A stretch of DNA of 64,000 bases from Sambucus nigra (GCA_949130495.1 OX422210.1:633954585-634018584); one strand, 5' to 3'; numbered from the stretch's first letter, positions 9,539 to 22,250 are shown. Made by a program: numbers and translations. The notes: generated from the sequence alone by a model not told the origin.

Positions 9539-12500
9539 TTACATTATCGACTCCATAAGGGTCTTAGTACGCAGATTGTATATACGATATGCACGACTGT
9601 TTGGAGAGTAACCTAAAAAGATGGCTTTATCACCACGCGTCTCGAATTTAGACAAATGTTCTCTGTCTTTACAGACGTAACACTGACTTCCGAAAGTTCT
9701 TAGGTATTTCAGATTAGGCTTCTTTCCGTACCACAACTCATAAGAGGTTTGTTTAGTGTTTTTCCTAAGGTAAACCCGATTAATGATATGACATGCAGTT
9801 CTAATAGATTCTACCCAGAAGCACTTAGGTAGAGATTTGGCATGCAACATGACACGCGCCATCTCTTGAAGAGTTCGGTTTTTCCTTTCGGTAACACCGT
9901 TCTGCTGAGGTGTCTTGGGGGCACTGAATTCGTGTTTGTAACCGTTGTAGTCACAATATTCAACTATTCTCGTGTCTATGAACTCTCCCCCTCTATCGCT
10001 ACGAATGCGATTGACTTGTGTGTCCTTCTCATTTTCAATTCTTAGTAAAATTTTCAAAAATGTCTGAAACGTGTCAGATTTATGTTTCAAGAAGGCAACC
10101 CAAGTGAATCGTGTAAAATCATCAACCATGACTAGGATATAACTGTGTCCACAAAGACTAACAGTTCTAGAGGGACCAATAAGGTCCATATGGATGAGAT
10201 CTAGAGGTCTAGAGGTGAGAATGTCTTTAAATTTTTTATGCGAAGACTTAACTATTTTTTCTTCCTGGCAATGACCACAGACAACACTGGAAATAGGTTT
10301 AATTTTAGGAATTCCTCTAACAATCTCTTGACTAGACAATCTACCAAGGATATCATAACTTAGGTGACCCATACGATTATGCCAAATTTCATTGTCATCC
10401 ATTCTGACAATGTTACAGGTTTCAGAACTAGTCTTGACAGTATAGCAATTGTCAGGTGTTCTAAATCCGGTAATGATGCATTCACCTTTATCATTTAGAA
10501 TTTTGCAATTGTTCTTTGAAAAGGTAACTGTATGGTCCGAGTCACAAAATTGTGATATACTTAGGAGGTTGGCTTTAAGGCCTTTAACTAAAAGTACATT
10601 TTCCAAAATAGGCATTCCCTCTTCTTTTAGGATTCCTTTACCTATGATCTGGGATGAAACTCCGTTGCCAAAAACTACTTTACCTCTAGCAAATCTGGTT
10701 TTGTTTAAGAGTTTGGTTTCATCTCCTGTCATATGTTTGGAGCATCCTGAATCTAAATACCAACCAGATGAAGTGTGTTCAGCCTTTAAGGCAGTGATAA
10801 CAATGTTACACTTCATTTGGGGTAAAAGATCATCTTTTCTAACCCAAATAACTCTAGTTTTAATTTTGCACAAGTTTGCTTTCATTTGATTAAATTTTCG
10901 AGAAGCAGCTTTTTGTCGAAAAACATTTGGCGCAACAAACTGATTTTTATGGAAAAATTGAGCTTTTGGTTTAGGAAAGTTTCTGGGAGCCTTTCTCTTA
11001 AATGAACTCTTAGTTTTGGTCTTTCTATTTCTGTAGTTAGAGTTCTTGTCAGGTTGTCTTGGAAGGACATAATGGTTACGATTTTGCGTAGAATAGTTAA
11101 AGTTCTTGTAAACAGGAGTGTTGTACACATGGGTGTTTAGACGCCTAGCATAACAACCTTCAAATGAATGGCCATAAACGTCACAGTAGGAGCAATATTG
11201 ATTGCTTAAGGGATGTACTTCCTTAGGGAAACTTCTAAAGATGGGTTTGACAGGATTCTGTTGAGAAGTCTTATTCCTAGGAGGTATGGTTTTAAAGGTA
11301 GATTCAGCCTTTCTGATCAAAGGACAGACGTATTTAGTCTCAAGTGTACTGTCAGCCTTAGAGTTACTAGACTCTCCAATGTCTGTCTGTTGTTGCTTTT
11401 GATCATATTCCTTTTTAATAAAATAAAAATCTAGACATGTTTCGATTGGTCTTTTGCCCCCAGACACAAACTTAATAGGTTCAAAAATTTTATTTTGTGA
11501 TTTATTCTTAGGGCAGAATCCAATACCGGTTCTATCATCAGAATTGGTCTTAGAGTCAACAACAAAGTCAGTGAAATAATTTGAATTGTTTTCAAACTTA
11601 GAATTTTTTTTGAAAACAGTTGCTGTCTTTGTTTTTGCTTCCTCCAGTTCTAATAATGTTCCCTTGTATTTCATTTCCAGGGTTTCATTAGTTTTGGTCA
11701 ACTCTTTTAATTTTTGATCAAAAGTTTCAATCTCTGATTGATGTGTCAGACACTGGTTAGTGTACTCTTCAGCATTCAGCTTCACAATAAGACTTAGATC
11801 ATCTAATTTCTTAGTCAGGTCTCTAACAGTCTTCTCCAGTCTAGTGCCTTTTTTAAGAGTTTTAGCATACAAAGTATGAATATCTGGGAGGTCATCTGTG
11901 TCTGAGTCACTAAGTGAAGTGTGTACAGTGACCCCTAACGATTCAGTTTTAGTACTTACGCACCCATTTACATCGTCGTTATCGAGATCTCTTTGACTCA
12001 CACACACGAAACTAGAGCTAGCAACATTTTCAGATAACAAGGCATCTAGGCTAGTCAAAGCAGTATTCACAAAAGCAGGAGTAGAGGTATCATTATCACA
12101 CACATGCATATCATCATTGTAAATGATCTTAGCAAAAAAGGACATGCAAGGGTCAAGTACATTTGATGACTCAAGTTCCTCTTCATCAGAGTCACTTGAA
12201 TCATCCCAAGTTTTACAGACATTGGCTCTATTGTGTGTGTTGGTTTTATTCAGATTAACTCTGCAATCGTGAGCAATGTGGCCTAGTTTCCCACATCTAA
12301 AACATTCAATCTTTTTAAGATCTCTGTTAGGTCTGAAGTTGTTGTCCTTAGGATGTTTGTCAAGACCTCTCTCATGAGGTTTGGGATTAGACACAGTTGG
12401 ATAATTAGGCTTGCCTTGTTTAGATGCCTCTTTATTTCTAAATTTAACAATTTTCTTAAATTGTTTGGACATTAAGGCAATCTGATTATCTAGTTTGTCT

Positions 12501-12574
12501 ATATCACACTCCTCATCAGAGTCACAATTGATCAAATTAGTCTCATGTTTAGATATCTTAGAAGAAAAACTCAA
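9539..12574 (-). pseudogene. Copia gag C-terminal part, protease and integrase (1011-codon open frame)
   Basis: Zinc knuckle CFRCGKLGHIAHDC is at residues 91-104 and a second, CSYCDVYGHSFEGC, near 468-481. Between them is a coiled-coil-like acidic region (about 240-320). The protease has WYLDSGCSKHMTG at residue 605. The integrase has the HHCC zinc finger (HNRMGHLSYD to VVCGHC), then a DDE core including MVDDFTRF, RSDRGGEF and QQNGVTERKNRTL (to about residue 900). The frame is continuous with the upstream gag frame (13273-12611), separated only by one stop at 12611-12613. It ends early at 9539, where the frame is also lost before RT. Confidence 0.93.
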
Positions 12575-12610
12575 GTTAGAGTTGGGCTGTTTTCTTTGAG
12601 ACTGATTTAA

Positions 12611-13273
12611 TTATTTCTTAAAGTCTAATTCCATTTCCACAGTCCTAAGTTTCCTAATGAGTAACTCAGGGGTGAGGTTTTGATCACTCATCTCCTCAAT
12701 AGCATACCTCTTGTTGTCAAACTTTTGTGGTAATGATCTTAGGATTTTAGAAACAATCTCATTCCTATCACATGTTATACCATTAGCATGCAACTTAGTA
12801 ACTATATCAGTTAGGTTCATATAAAAGTCATCAAAAGTCTCAGAGTCATACATAATTAAAGAGTTGTACTGTTGGGTAATCATTTGATTTTTAGCAGCTT
12901 TAACTCTTGAGTCTCCTTCATGGGCAGTGATTAATGTGTCCCAAGCTTCCTTGGAAGTAGCACAAGATGAGATTCTCTTGAACTCATACTCATTAATAGA
13001 CATAAAGATGGCATTCTGGCCTTTATTGTTATTACGAGAAATTGTTTTCTCTTCTTGGGTAAACTCACTTAAAATTTTCTTTACCCTCTCATCACTTCCC
13101 TCAGTGGCTGGTTTAGTAGGATAAGTATATCCATTTTCAATAATGTCCCAGACATCATCTCCTAAAGTCCCTTGGATGAAGGCAACCATTTTTACTTTCC
13201 AGTAAGCAAAGTTGTTTCCATCAAAGAGTGGAGGTCTAGACAGATTACCAAACCTTTCATTCTTCTCGTCCAT
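12611..13273 (-). pseudogene. Copia gag N-terminal part
   Basis: 220 codons starting at an ATG 64 bases downstream of the PBS. The start MDEKNERFGNLSRPPLFDG and FAYWKVKMVAFIQG are the Copia Gag start; the domain continues as the UBN2/retrotransposon gag fold (KEAWDTLITAHEGD, YAIEEMSDQNLTPELLIRKL). Gag forms the virus-like particle. A TAA at 12611-12613 ends it 12 codons before the next methionine of the same frame, so this copy makes at most a truncated Gag without the zinc knuckle. Confidence 0.93.
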
Positions 13274-13337
13274 AGTTAAGATTTTCAGAAAACGATTTCA
13301 GAAACACAAGATCCTTTTTGAAATAAAAGTTTACAGG

Positions 13338-13349
13338 GCTCTGATACCA
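13338..13349 (-). promoter_or_regulatory. primer binding site of the Copia element (tRNA-iMet)
   Basis: On the minus strand it reads TGGTATCAGAGC, complementary to the 3' end of plant initiator tRNA-Met, two bases from the 5' LTR. Confidence 0.95.
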
Positions 13350-14457
13350 ATTGAAAAACGTTACTAATGCCGTTTAATACAACGATTAAACTGTATAAGC
13401 AACTCCGAGTTGTTTGTTGAAGAAACCCTTTTCTTTTGAAAATAAAAATGATAAACAACAAGATGTGTTTACAAAAACTTATGTACGAGAATAACCAAGA
13501 CTTTGTAATCAGTTTTTAAAACTAAGATAGTTTCAAAATATCAGCACACTATAGAATGAGATGAGGAGATGAAGATAATCAGAACACACTATTTTTAACG
13601 TGGTAAAACCTCTCCCAATAGAGGAAACATCCACGGTGACTTCTAAGTCGCGAAAGTAAAAATCCACTAAAAACAAATAACAGTTACAAACAATACAACA
13701 TACATGCACACAACTCAGCTTATTCTAAGTTTAGGAATATACCCCACTTGGTGTCCTTCTAACTTCTTTGTAGATCTGATTGTTGATGATGTTCTTCCAG
13801 TTTGATAACTTTCACTTTGCTTTAGCTTTCTTTGCGTCGACTCAATAATCTTTGATCTTATTCTCAACACTTTCAGTGTGGTAGTGTGTCAAGTGTTCGT
13901 GATGTGATTTCTATCCACATGCATGAACTCACACACAGTTAGTTTATACAGACAGTCCTAGAAAATTACATATAAAGACTATATGCTGTAATTTTCTTTT
14001 CTTTCTTTCTTACAAAACTTGGAACCTTTTTGACCTTTTAATCTATCCCAGATTCCACGGATATCTTGCATCAAAATCGGTCAAGATCTTAATCAATCTC
14101 AGCTTTTAAAAATATTTTCGAGATTGAAAATCTCCAAGTGAGAATCCAACTAGGTCAAGGTTTAGTTTCACAAGAACATAAAACATAAAACATTTACAGA
14201 TCTAAATCAACAAAGATTTTCACAAATTGAGAAACAAATATGCAGATCTAGTGATATATAACATGCAATAGTGTAGATCTAAGATTTCTATGAAAAAGAA
14301 ATACAGATCTCACCAAAATGTCTAAGTTGGTAACAAGATCATAGATCAAGAGGTTACAGCTACAAACGATCAAACCAGTAACACCAATCTCTCTCAAACA
14401 CTCAAGGTTGTGTTTGGATTTCTGAAGGTACGAAGGTTTGAATATGTTTTGAAGTTG

Positions 14458-14479
14458 TTTAGGGTTAGGGTTAGGGTTT
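14458..14479 (-). repeat. telomere-like repeat in the 5' LTR leader
   Basis: Same three AGGGTT-type units as in the other LTR, about 130 bases downstream of the TATA box in element sense. Conservation in both copies only shows that it was there at insertion. Confidence 0.85.
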
Positions 14480-14607
14480 CTCTAACTCAGTTTCCCTTTC
14501 TCTCTCTTCTCTTTTTTTTTCTCTCTTCTCTCTCACTTCTCTCTTCTCTCTATTTTTCTCTCAATTTAGACGACTGCCAAAAGTCTTAAAATGCTGAGAA
14601 TGAGAGG

Positions 14608-14617
14608 GTTTATATAG
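14608..14617 (-). promoter_or_regulatory. TATA box of the Copia 5' LTR
   Basis: On the sense strand CCTATATAAACCC, a strong plant TATA box, with transcription expected to start about 30 bases further left. It is inferred from sequence only. Confidence 0.65.
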
Positions 14618-15324
14618 GAGCCAAGGAAGGTTGTGGATCGCTGAAAGCAATCAACGGTTGAGATTCAGTCTTCCTTATATTGACTTAATCCAAGGGTGGT
14701 AAAATAGCGGTTGGTTAAAACGAAGGTGATTGGTCCACAGTGATAACACATGGATAGTCTTAAAACACATGCAGGCCATAGATAACGTTTGATCTAACGA
14801 TCCACAATACACCAGGCAGTTCTCTCACAAAACAAATACAAATGAGATAACAAGAGCATGACAAGTGTTGGCATTCCATTGGCTGGCAAACGCGCGTCCA
14901 AACTAATTACATGCAACACCCTAAAGTCTCTGGCGCATTGATATTCTACTCAATCAAACATTCTAATGAAAAACTAATTTTTCATAATAGCATTTTAACC
15001 ACACAAAGTTTATAAACACACTTTTATTAATGAAAACATTATTTTAAAAATGTATAAAAATTCCCAAAAAATTATTAAAACAACATTTTAAGGGGAATTT
15101 AACACACAATCAATTATGAGCAATATATACACATGTATGCACTTCTAATGTGTGTAGTGTGATTCAATTTATACGTTGTTTGGATCATTGAAGAGGATTA
15201 AAGAATGAATAAGTCTGAGGTTCTTTGGATTCTAGGTTAGACAACAAATTTTGTCACTATTTCCAAATTAGATGAACACTTATACAATATAGACTTAAGT
15301 AAGTCAAAGGTATAAGGTGCTTCA

Positions 15325-15329
15325 AATTT
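15325..15329. repeat. target-site duplication AATTT (right) of the Copia element
   Basis: Exact match to 5471-5475. Confidence 0.93.
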
Positions 15330-17402
15330 CTCTCAAACTATAAATAAAAATTAAAAATACTTGAAAGATTTGTTTGACAATATAAATGTTGCTCAAACTA
15401 AAGAAAATAACTCAAATAGAGTATAATGTTAGGGCATCAAAATAATCATCGTTCAAACCAAATATTTGGTCATGTAACCTGAATAAAATTTCAAAAAAAA
15501 AAAAAAGCTTAAATTTTGAGTTGAAAAATGACTCAATCTTATTGTTATCAAGTGGACTAAAATAGCAACGGGTTATAGTTGATTTTTCCTAATGAGTTGT
15601 ACATAACTATAGGCAAGACAACATACAGAGACAAAAGAGGCTCGCTTGATCAAGTGAGCACCAATAACTTGCTACTTGTTTTTAGGTGTTTCTAAGGTCA
15701 CCAACAAAATGTAGTCTATGCACCATTTTATGTAAAAACACCACATAAGTGTTTTTAGTTTATTTTAGGCTCCATCGAATTTTGAACATTAAGGTTATTA
15801 CAAAGGACCTCGCATATGGTGTAATCAACGAGATCCAACCTATAAAAATCTTAAAGTTTTGACCAATAAGTCGCGAAATGTGTTAAGGCAGTTAAAATCT
15901 CTAGTAATGGTCTTATAAGATCTTATACCTTTAGGTCAAAGAGCTTGTAATATTAGGCTAAGTTATCTTAAAGGCCACGAATAATGTGACAAACTTTATT
16001 GGAGACGATAAAATATTATAGAGACAGAATGGTTGAGGATTTGAAAAGGTCATGGAATTTTAAATTCTAGGTAAACATATGAGGTCATTGACGTGAATCA
16101 ATTAAGTTATAACTTGAAGAGAAAGAATATAGGCTTCTAGAATATTCTTGGTCGAGGACATTTGGAGGAAAATTTTCACATTTTTAAAAACCCTAGGAGT
16201 AACCCTGATATTTTAAATAAGAGCCTTGGGTTCATTTTTAATGCATTTATATAATTTATAGATGTTATAGAGATAGAAGATAAGAGGGTTGAGATGTTGG
16301 TTCATCGAACTTAGTCCATCAAAAGTAAGGGATTCATCATTATTATTATCCCCCATCATATAGATTCTTTGTTTTTTCTTCATTTGACATAGACCTTAAT
16401 TCAAACTGATGAAATATACTTTAACTCTATTTTTTTGTCTTAGGCCCTTTACTTTACATTTACGATGAGGGGAGTTTTTACAGCTCCTTAGCCAAGCACC
16501 CAATCAAAGGATGAAGGGCGTAATGACCACTAAAGGCTAAACTTATGATTGATGGAACACAACGACTAGTCCTTTTTTATAATAGTGTAAGAACATTCCA
16601 TCAGATGGGTAACAGCTCAGTCTTTGGTGTAGTTTAAAATAGCGGAGCCAATATTTAAAAGGTATCTTCAGTATTTAGTCCCATTTTGTAAGATTCATTT
16701 GTAACCACTCTCATGTTTATTTTTATTGGTCCTATTATAATCGCTATGCGACAAGTGACATTCTTTGCGAAATGTAAAATGGCGATTACGGAGTGATTAT
16801 GAGCAATTTTGAGTGGTTATGGAACTTACTACAATTTTAAAAACACATGGAATGGGAGCCTAACAAATCTTAGGAGATTTGAGTAAAGCCAAAAAAACTA
16901 TATTTAAAATGCATTTATCCCCACTACATTTGAACCCGATATGCAATTTTTATGAGGGGCACTCCCCCACTTATCTAAGAGTAAAGGCCCGCTACCCAGA
17001 GCCTTCGCTTAACACGTTGGCCACGTGCCTCGTTCATCGAACTATGTAAACTGATGTCTAAGTGTTGGCATAGTCATTATAAGGCTAATATACAAAGAAC
17101 TAAGAAGATAAAAGTAGAGACCCAAGTGTTAACTCGTCGTTAAGCTTTGTAATCTCTCTCAATAGTTTATAGTAATATCCTTCACTTCCCCTATGGCTTT
17201 AAGTCATACCAAGATCGAACCATGTATATTTGGTGTTTTGTTTGTACTCTATTGCTCTTCCACTTTTTAAAAATCCAATGTGCTATGAAATTTACTCCAA
17301 CATTACTGGTATTGTTTATGGAAATAATATAGCTTTAAACCATAAATAAACACCTGAGGAGAATCTCCCTCCTCCACTGCCACCACCAGTGATAATTCTT
17401 TT
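15330..17402. other. AT-rich intergenic region, no gene seen
   Basis: No frame above background and no recognisable transposon domain. It contains a poly(A) run near 15492-15506. A CACGTG hexamer lies at about 17022 but without a gene nearby to make it meaningful. Confidence 0.5.
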
Positions 17403-17584
17403 AGGATTATTTGGGTTTTGGCCCTATTGGTTTCGTTCATTTGGGTTTTGTCCCCCAATTAAAAACTATTATATGTTTGGCCCCATTTTCACTTTTAGCG
17501 ACACTTTTGAATTTTTTATATATTTTTAGTGACACATTTTTTTAAAAGTATCGCTTAAAGTGAAAAATGACACTACACCAAATT

Positions 17585-17945
17585 GGGCGATTGGTCACGA
17601 ACTTTATCCCTGACCAGGCAGTGGGGGTCGCGAATTTGGTCCGTGACCAAATCGGGCATGACCAATTTCGGTGGTCAAGGCCCAAATCTCTGACCCACTG
17701 CCTGGTCACGGATTTCCCATAGTCGCGGATATGGTCACGACCCATAGCCCTTACCCTATTTGCAAGTCTAGTCATGGCCCAAACCCATGACCATCACGCG
17801 ATTAAAAAACCATCTGGTCACGGTCCACAGTCATGACCAGTTTTTCTGTGCAATCAAACCTAATCACGGCTTTAGGCCGTGACCAAACTTACTATACATA
17901 AAGCATTGTCATGGCTTTGGGCCATGACTAGTTTTAATAATAATA
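17585..17945. repeat. left subterminal repeats of the CACTA element
   Basis: About a dozen GGTCACG or CATGACC motifs, often as facing pairs separated by 4-8 bases (for example TCACGGCTTTAGGCCGTGA at 17874-17892). In En/Spm such motifs are the TnpA binding sites that bring the two ends together. Confidence 0.85.
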
Positions 17946-18067
17946 AAAAAAATCCTCGAATCGGTAGTCTAATCGGTCAGTTGCTGCAAGTGCTCCTTGG
18001 GTGACCTCTAGGGGGTCCCGTGCTCTCAAATCGGGGGGTCTCGTGACCACGCGGTCACAGGACCCGT

Positions 18068-18540
18068 GTAGGCATACTGAAATTTGGGCTGTGCTCTCAA
18101 AACTGGGGATCCTGTATCCATGCGGTCAGTTCGTGCGTGCTACATTGGTCCCGAACGAGGTGTTTGCACCGCCCATGGGGCCGTTTGGGGGGCGTTGCGG
18201 GTTTCGCCATTTAACAATACGTTTTCAAGCCTAAGTGTAGGCATTCTGAAATCTAGGCCGTGCTCTCAAACCGAGGGTCCCGTGACCACACAGTCGGTTC
18301 CTATGAGTTACATTGGTCCCGTACGAGGTGTTGGCACCACTCACAGGGCCATTTGGGGGGAGCTAAGGGGTTTCGCCCCCCCGACGGCACGTTTTCAAGC
18401 TTAAGTGTGGATATTCTCTGTTTTGGGTTGTACTCTCAAATCGAGGGTCCCGTGACCACGCGATCAGTTCGTGTGAGTTCAATTGGACCTGTGCGAGGTG
18501 TTGGCGCCACTCATAGGGCCGCTTGGGGGGCGCTAACCCA
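18068..18540. repeat. 169-170-bp tandem repeat, about 2.8 copies, in the CACTA element
   Basis: Units begin at 18068, 18237 and 18407 with GTAGGCAT(A/T)CT or GTGGATATTCT. Each carries TGCTCTCAAA, GGTCCCGTGACCAC, a GCGAGGTGTTGGC-like phrase and a GTTTTCAAGC end. A partial unit lies just before (18001-18067). GC content is far above the surrounding DNA. The frames through it are products of the repeat, not genes. Confidence 0.85.
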
Positions 18541-18549
18541 AAGCATTAC

Positions 18550-18735
18550 CCCGTACTCCTTCTAACATACCATCCAACAACAAGCCAACAACCAATAATT
18601 ATCCAACAGCTAAACCAAACAAAACCAATAATTATCCCGTGCTCCTTCTAACATACTACCCAACAACAAGCCAACAACCAATAATTATTCAAAAGTCAAA
18701 CCAAACAAAACCAATGTCCCATACTCCTTCTATCA
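18550..18735. repeat. about 85-bp tandem repeat, a little over 2 copies
   Basis: CCCGTACTCCTTCTAACATAC at 18550 recurs as CCCGTGCTCCTTCTAACATAC at 18636 and decayed at 18718. Each unit contains CAACAACAAGCCAACAACC and CAAACAAAACCAAT. Confidence 0.8.
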
Positions 18736-19264
18736 TCTAAAATATTTAAAATATAATGCATGCCAATTATATAACTACTTCAGTTAAAGTAAAGAATACC
18801 CGATTCCTGCGATCCAACAAGGCCATTAAATAGAGTCTTCTGAATGTGTGATTGGACCAAATTGATCTTGGAGCCCCCAATGTATTCTTTTACATGTACA
18901 TTTGTTGACTAGTTTCTTTAATACAATCTTCATAAAATCAAGCTAATTTAACTTCATTTTATGAACATTGCATCAATTAAATTTATCAACAAATGTATGT
19001 GTATAAGAACATGTGCAAATTGAGCTGGGTCAATTTGATCCAATCATAAACTCAAATGACTCTATTCTCAAACCGAGCGTCTTGTGAAAGTAACTAAATA
19101 TTCGACTGAGCATAACATATTATAAAATGTTAACTTACATAAATCATATTAAACATTCGTAAAAGTAACTAAACATTCATACATCAAAGTCAAGCGTTAA
19201 TACAATGTCAATATCAAAATAGGATACAAATAAGATTGACAAGGTTAACATAATATTTTGATAC

Positions 19265-21985
19265 TTAATCTTCCTTTAAATCAACAAAAAGATCCTTCAA
19301 ATTAGGGTTATCATCAAGAGCATACTGGAACTCTTTTGGAGCCTTCAATGCATCCACTTCAGTAGTCATACCCTTTGGTGCATGCAAAATAATAGACAAA
19401 TTGCCATCATTTATGCACTTCCAGTATAATACCTTCTTTACGTTCTAAAAGGCACAAATAAAAGGCTTGTCGACTATGCAATATTTTACTCTTCAGCTTA
19501 GATAAGTCTACCATAATAAGTTTGGAGTCAGGATCAACTTTGCAAGCATTCATAGTATCCTCCACCTTTACCCAATCATAATAGAATACGGTTTCTGTGA
19601 AATCTAAGTAATCAAGTTCTAGAATTTATTGGACTATCCCATAATAGGGTAGCACCGTATTCTTTGGGTTTTTATCGCTTTTGCTAGCGATACAGGTGGT
19701 CAAGTAAGAAATTGATATTCCACTATTTTGCATCAAAAGTTTTTCCTCGTATGGATATGAAATAAAATCAAAACCATTGGTGCGGAATTTATTAAACTAT
19801 TTCGCACGCAAATTAGGGCTTTTTGCTAGGCGTGTAAGCCTGGAAGAGACATCACCTCTTTTTAGAAGCTGTATTTATTGATGAATTCGTATTAAGGCAT
19901 GTTTTTATCACACACGAATAAATAACCTCACACATAAGATGCGAAATTTACCTCTTTTAATACCCATGCCCTAAAATCAGTTGTCATGCAATTTCTCCTT
20001 TGATTTTGGGCAATTTCATTCTCGTACTTCCTACGGGTAAATTGTAGAGTTTAGATCGTAAAATATAAAATACATATAATTAAAGAATAAGAATTCAATA
20101 GATACTCACTCTCTCCATTCTTTGACTTCATCTTGCGATTCGAAGATATAACGAGCTGCTTGCTCGTATTGTATATTTGTGAGTTTTACCTCTTTAGGGT
20201 TCCCAAACAGTAATTCATCCTCAAACTAGCCAGGTTCCTCGATCACTCCTCCTCTATAAGGATTGAACCTCCTCACCTCTTGTTTTGACATACATTCCCT
20301 AGCGTACAACAATGATTCCACAGTTACGTATTCTTCAGCAATTGACCCTCCAATATAACGTGTATTCTTTATGTAATCTTTAAAGGTTTTCATCAAGTGC
20401 TTAAAAGGATACATCTAACGATACCTAACGGGACCACATAATAAAGCTTCATCGCTTAAATGCACAAGCAAGTGGATGTAGATATCGAAGAATGACGTAG
20501 GAAAATATTTCTCTAATACACAAACTGCCTCGGCTAAAGTTGATTTTGCAGCTTTAATGTGCCTTCTATTTACCACTTTTGCACAAATTAGGGTAAAACA
20601 CAAACTGATTTGCATAATTATTTGATGAACATCTTTGTGTTCAGAGAAGCAATGCCGAAATAATAGAGCGATTGATTGGATGATTACATGCCAACCGTGA
20701 GACTTGCACTCTTTTAAGTCATTTGCTTGGTAGTTTATGACCCTACGTAAATTACCAAAATAACCAGTTGGAGTCTTCAAGTTAAACAAAGTGTCTAAGA
20801 GGATCTTGTTCTCACTAGTAGTCAAAGTGAAAGCAGTCGGAGGGGTAGAAACTCTTCCTGTTATAGGATCATTTTTAACCAAAGTTTCTTATTTATATTC
20901 ATATCCTATAGATCTTGGCGGGCCCGCTCTCCATCTTTGGAATGAGATCCACCCAGACATGTTCCTATCACCTGTTCTGCAAAATTCTTCTATGTGTGAA
21001 TCACGTCAATTACATGCCTTACACGATGATCTTTCCAATACGGTAAACCAATATGGCAAATCAAACTTAGCAAATCAAACTTGATCGCCTGGACCACGGT
21101 TTTGCTTTAGTAGGGCCGTTAGGATCTCCCCTTTCTTTACACTTCAGGTTTACAAACTTGGGATGTTTGCCTACGTACCTATTCCCTGCAGTCGCAGCCA
21201 CCACCTTCTCCTCGATCTGCTGACCAGAAAGTCGAGTAGGTTGCATCCGACACTTGTGACCAATAGGATAAAAGTTAGACTTGTCATTTCTGAAAGGGTG
21301 ACTGGTCGACAAAAATCTACGATGACCCGTGTAATTCATCTTACTATTATGTTGTACCCTTCAATCTCTTCTTCATGGTAGGATAATTATCTGGTAACGT
21401 GTTCTCTTTTAGGAGAATTTCTTTAACCCACTTAAGAATTCCGGTTACGCTGTTCCAAGACAAGCTAAATTGACTCTTCAAGTTATGCAAACCAATCATT
21501 GCATATAATATTGAATGATCTTCATTGCAATCTTTATACAAGGCTTTCAACCGTATATATTCTCAATCTCCTGGTAGTTTAGTATTACATTATTCGTTGT
21601 GCGCATTATCTATCTCCATAGGTTGGTGGTTTTGGTCGTGGTGGACTCCGTAAGCATCGTCAATTAGGTCGGTCAATGGACGATGTGTTGGTGAATCATT
21701 TACCACTTCCACTCGTTGGTGTTCTGTTACGTGGTCGGTTACCGGTAATTCTTCGGGATCATAAGGTACATATTTTTCACCATGGTATGTCCACTTGCTA
21801 TAATCTTGACAAATTTCCCACATTATTAAATGTAACTCAACATCTTTAAAAGATTTATTTTTTCCGTTTATACAATGGGTCCACGGACACAGAATATTCT
21901 CAGTTTTAAGGTTCTTAAAAGCGTATCTAATAAATTCTTGAACGCCTTTAACATAACTATTAGCTATTCGGTCAGTCCCCCCCAT
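19265..21985 (-). pseudogene. TNP2-type CACTA transposase, internally deleted
   Basis: Starting at 21985: Transposase_assoc-like domain (GVQEFIRYAF, CPWTHCINGK, HGEKYVPYDPEE). Then 21550-21347 (MIGLHNLKSQFSLSW, KENTLPDNYPTMKKRLKG). Then 21339-21067 (YTGHRRFLSTSHPFRND). Then DUF4218 at 20882-20226 (KMPTGY-like KTPTGYFGNLRRVIN, YFPTSFFDIYIHLLVHL, LCGPVRYR, then MYPFKHLMKTFKDYIKN). A DUF4216-like part follows at about 19700-19270 (KVDPDSKLIMVDLSKL). Family members normally have roughly 200 or more residues between KxxL and GHRRFLP, including conserved acidic residues and a CPxC segment; here the two are adjacent, so the catalytic heart is gone. Several stops and frameshifts add to this. Confidence 0.87.
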
Positions 21986-22250
21986 CCACTCTTTGTATTA
22001 TGGAAAATCCATTTAATAATCTTCAAATTGCAGTCCTGTGTTAACATGATAAAATAAATATCATGTTGCATAGTAAAACACTAATATAGTATAAAAGCAA
22101 ATCACTTATATAGTCAACAACGCACAAATCAATCAAACTATGCAATAACTTAAATACAAGAACACGACAATCAATGATACTACAAAACTATTTAAACTCA
22201 AATTAAATAAATTTGTATACTAATATTATTACAACATAAGAAAAATATTA

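Larger units (their letters stand above)
5476..15324 (-). mobile_element. complete Ty1/Copia LTR retrotransposon (probably SIRE group), coding region disrupted
   Basis: The element is 9,849 bp on the minus strand, with two LTRs of about 1.97 kb, a PBS for initiator tRNA-Met, a polypurine tract and a 5-bp TSD. Gene order on the minus strand is gag, protease, integrase, reverse transcriptase, RNase H, which defines Copia. Long LTRs, a long Gag with coiled coil, the phrase SSKKQNC..SLSTAESEYIA in RNase H and the PBS point to the SIRE/Maximus group (inference). I counted roughly 30 differences between the LTRs by eye (about 98.4% identity), so insertion is fairly recent. Despite this, the coding frame has several stops and at least one frameshift, so the copy could only move with proteins from elsewhere. 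Confidence 0.95.
13352..15324 (-). repeat. 5' LTR of the Copia element (right copy)
   Basis: Its ends are TGAAAAACG and GCTTCA, and it is nearly identical to 5476-7449. On the sense strand, from 15324 leftwards, it holds an intact TATA box (about 14608-14617), then the GA-rich tract (14497-14566), then the telomere-like repeat (14458-14479), which therefore lie in the transcribed leader. Confidence 0.95.

Noticed and set aside
18001..18565. Three plus-strand ORFs of about 100 codons
   Set aside because: They arise from the GC-rich 169-bp tandem array of the CACTA element.
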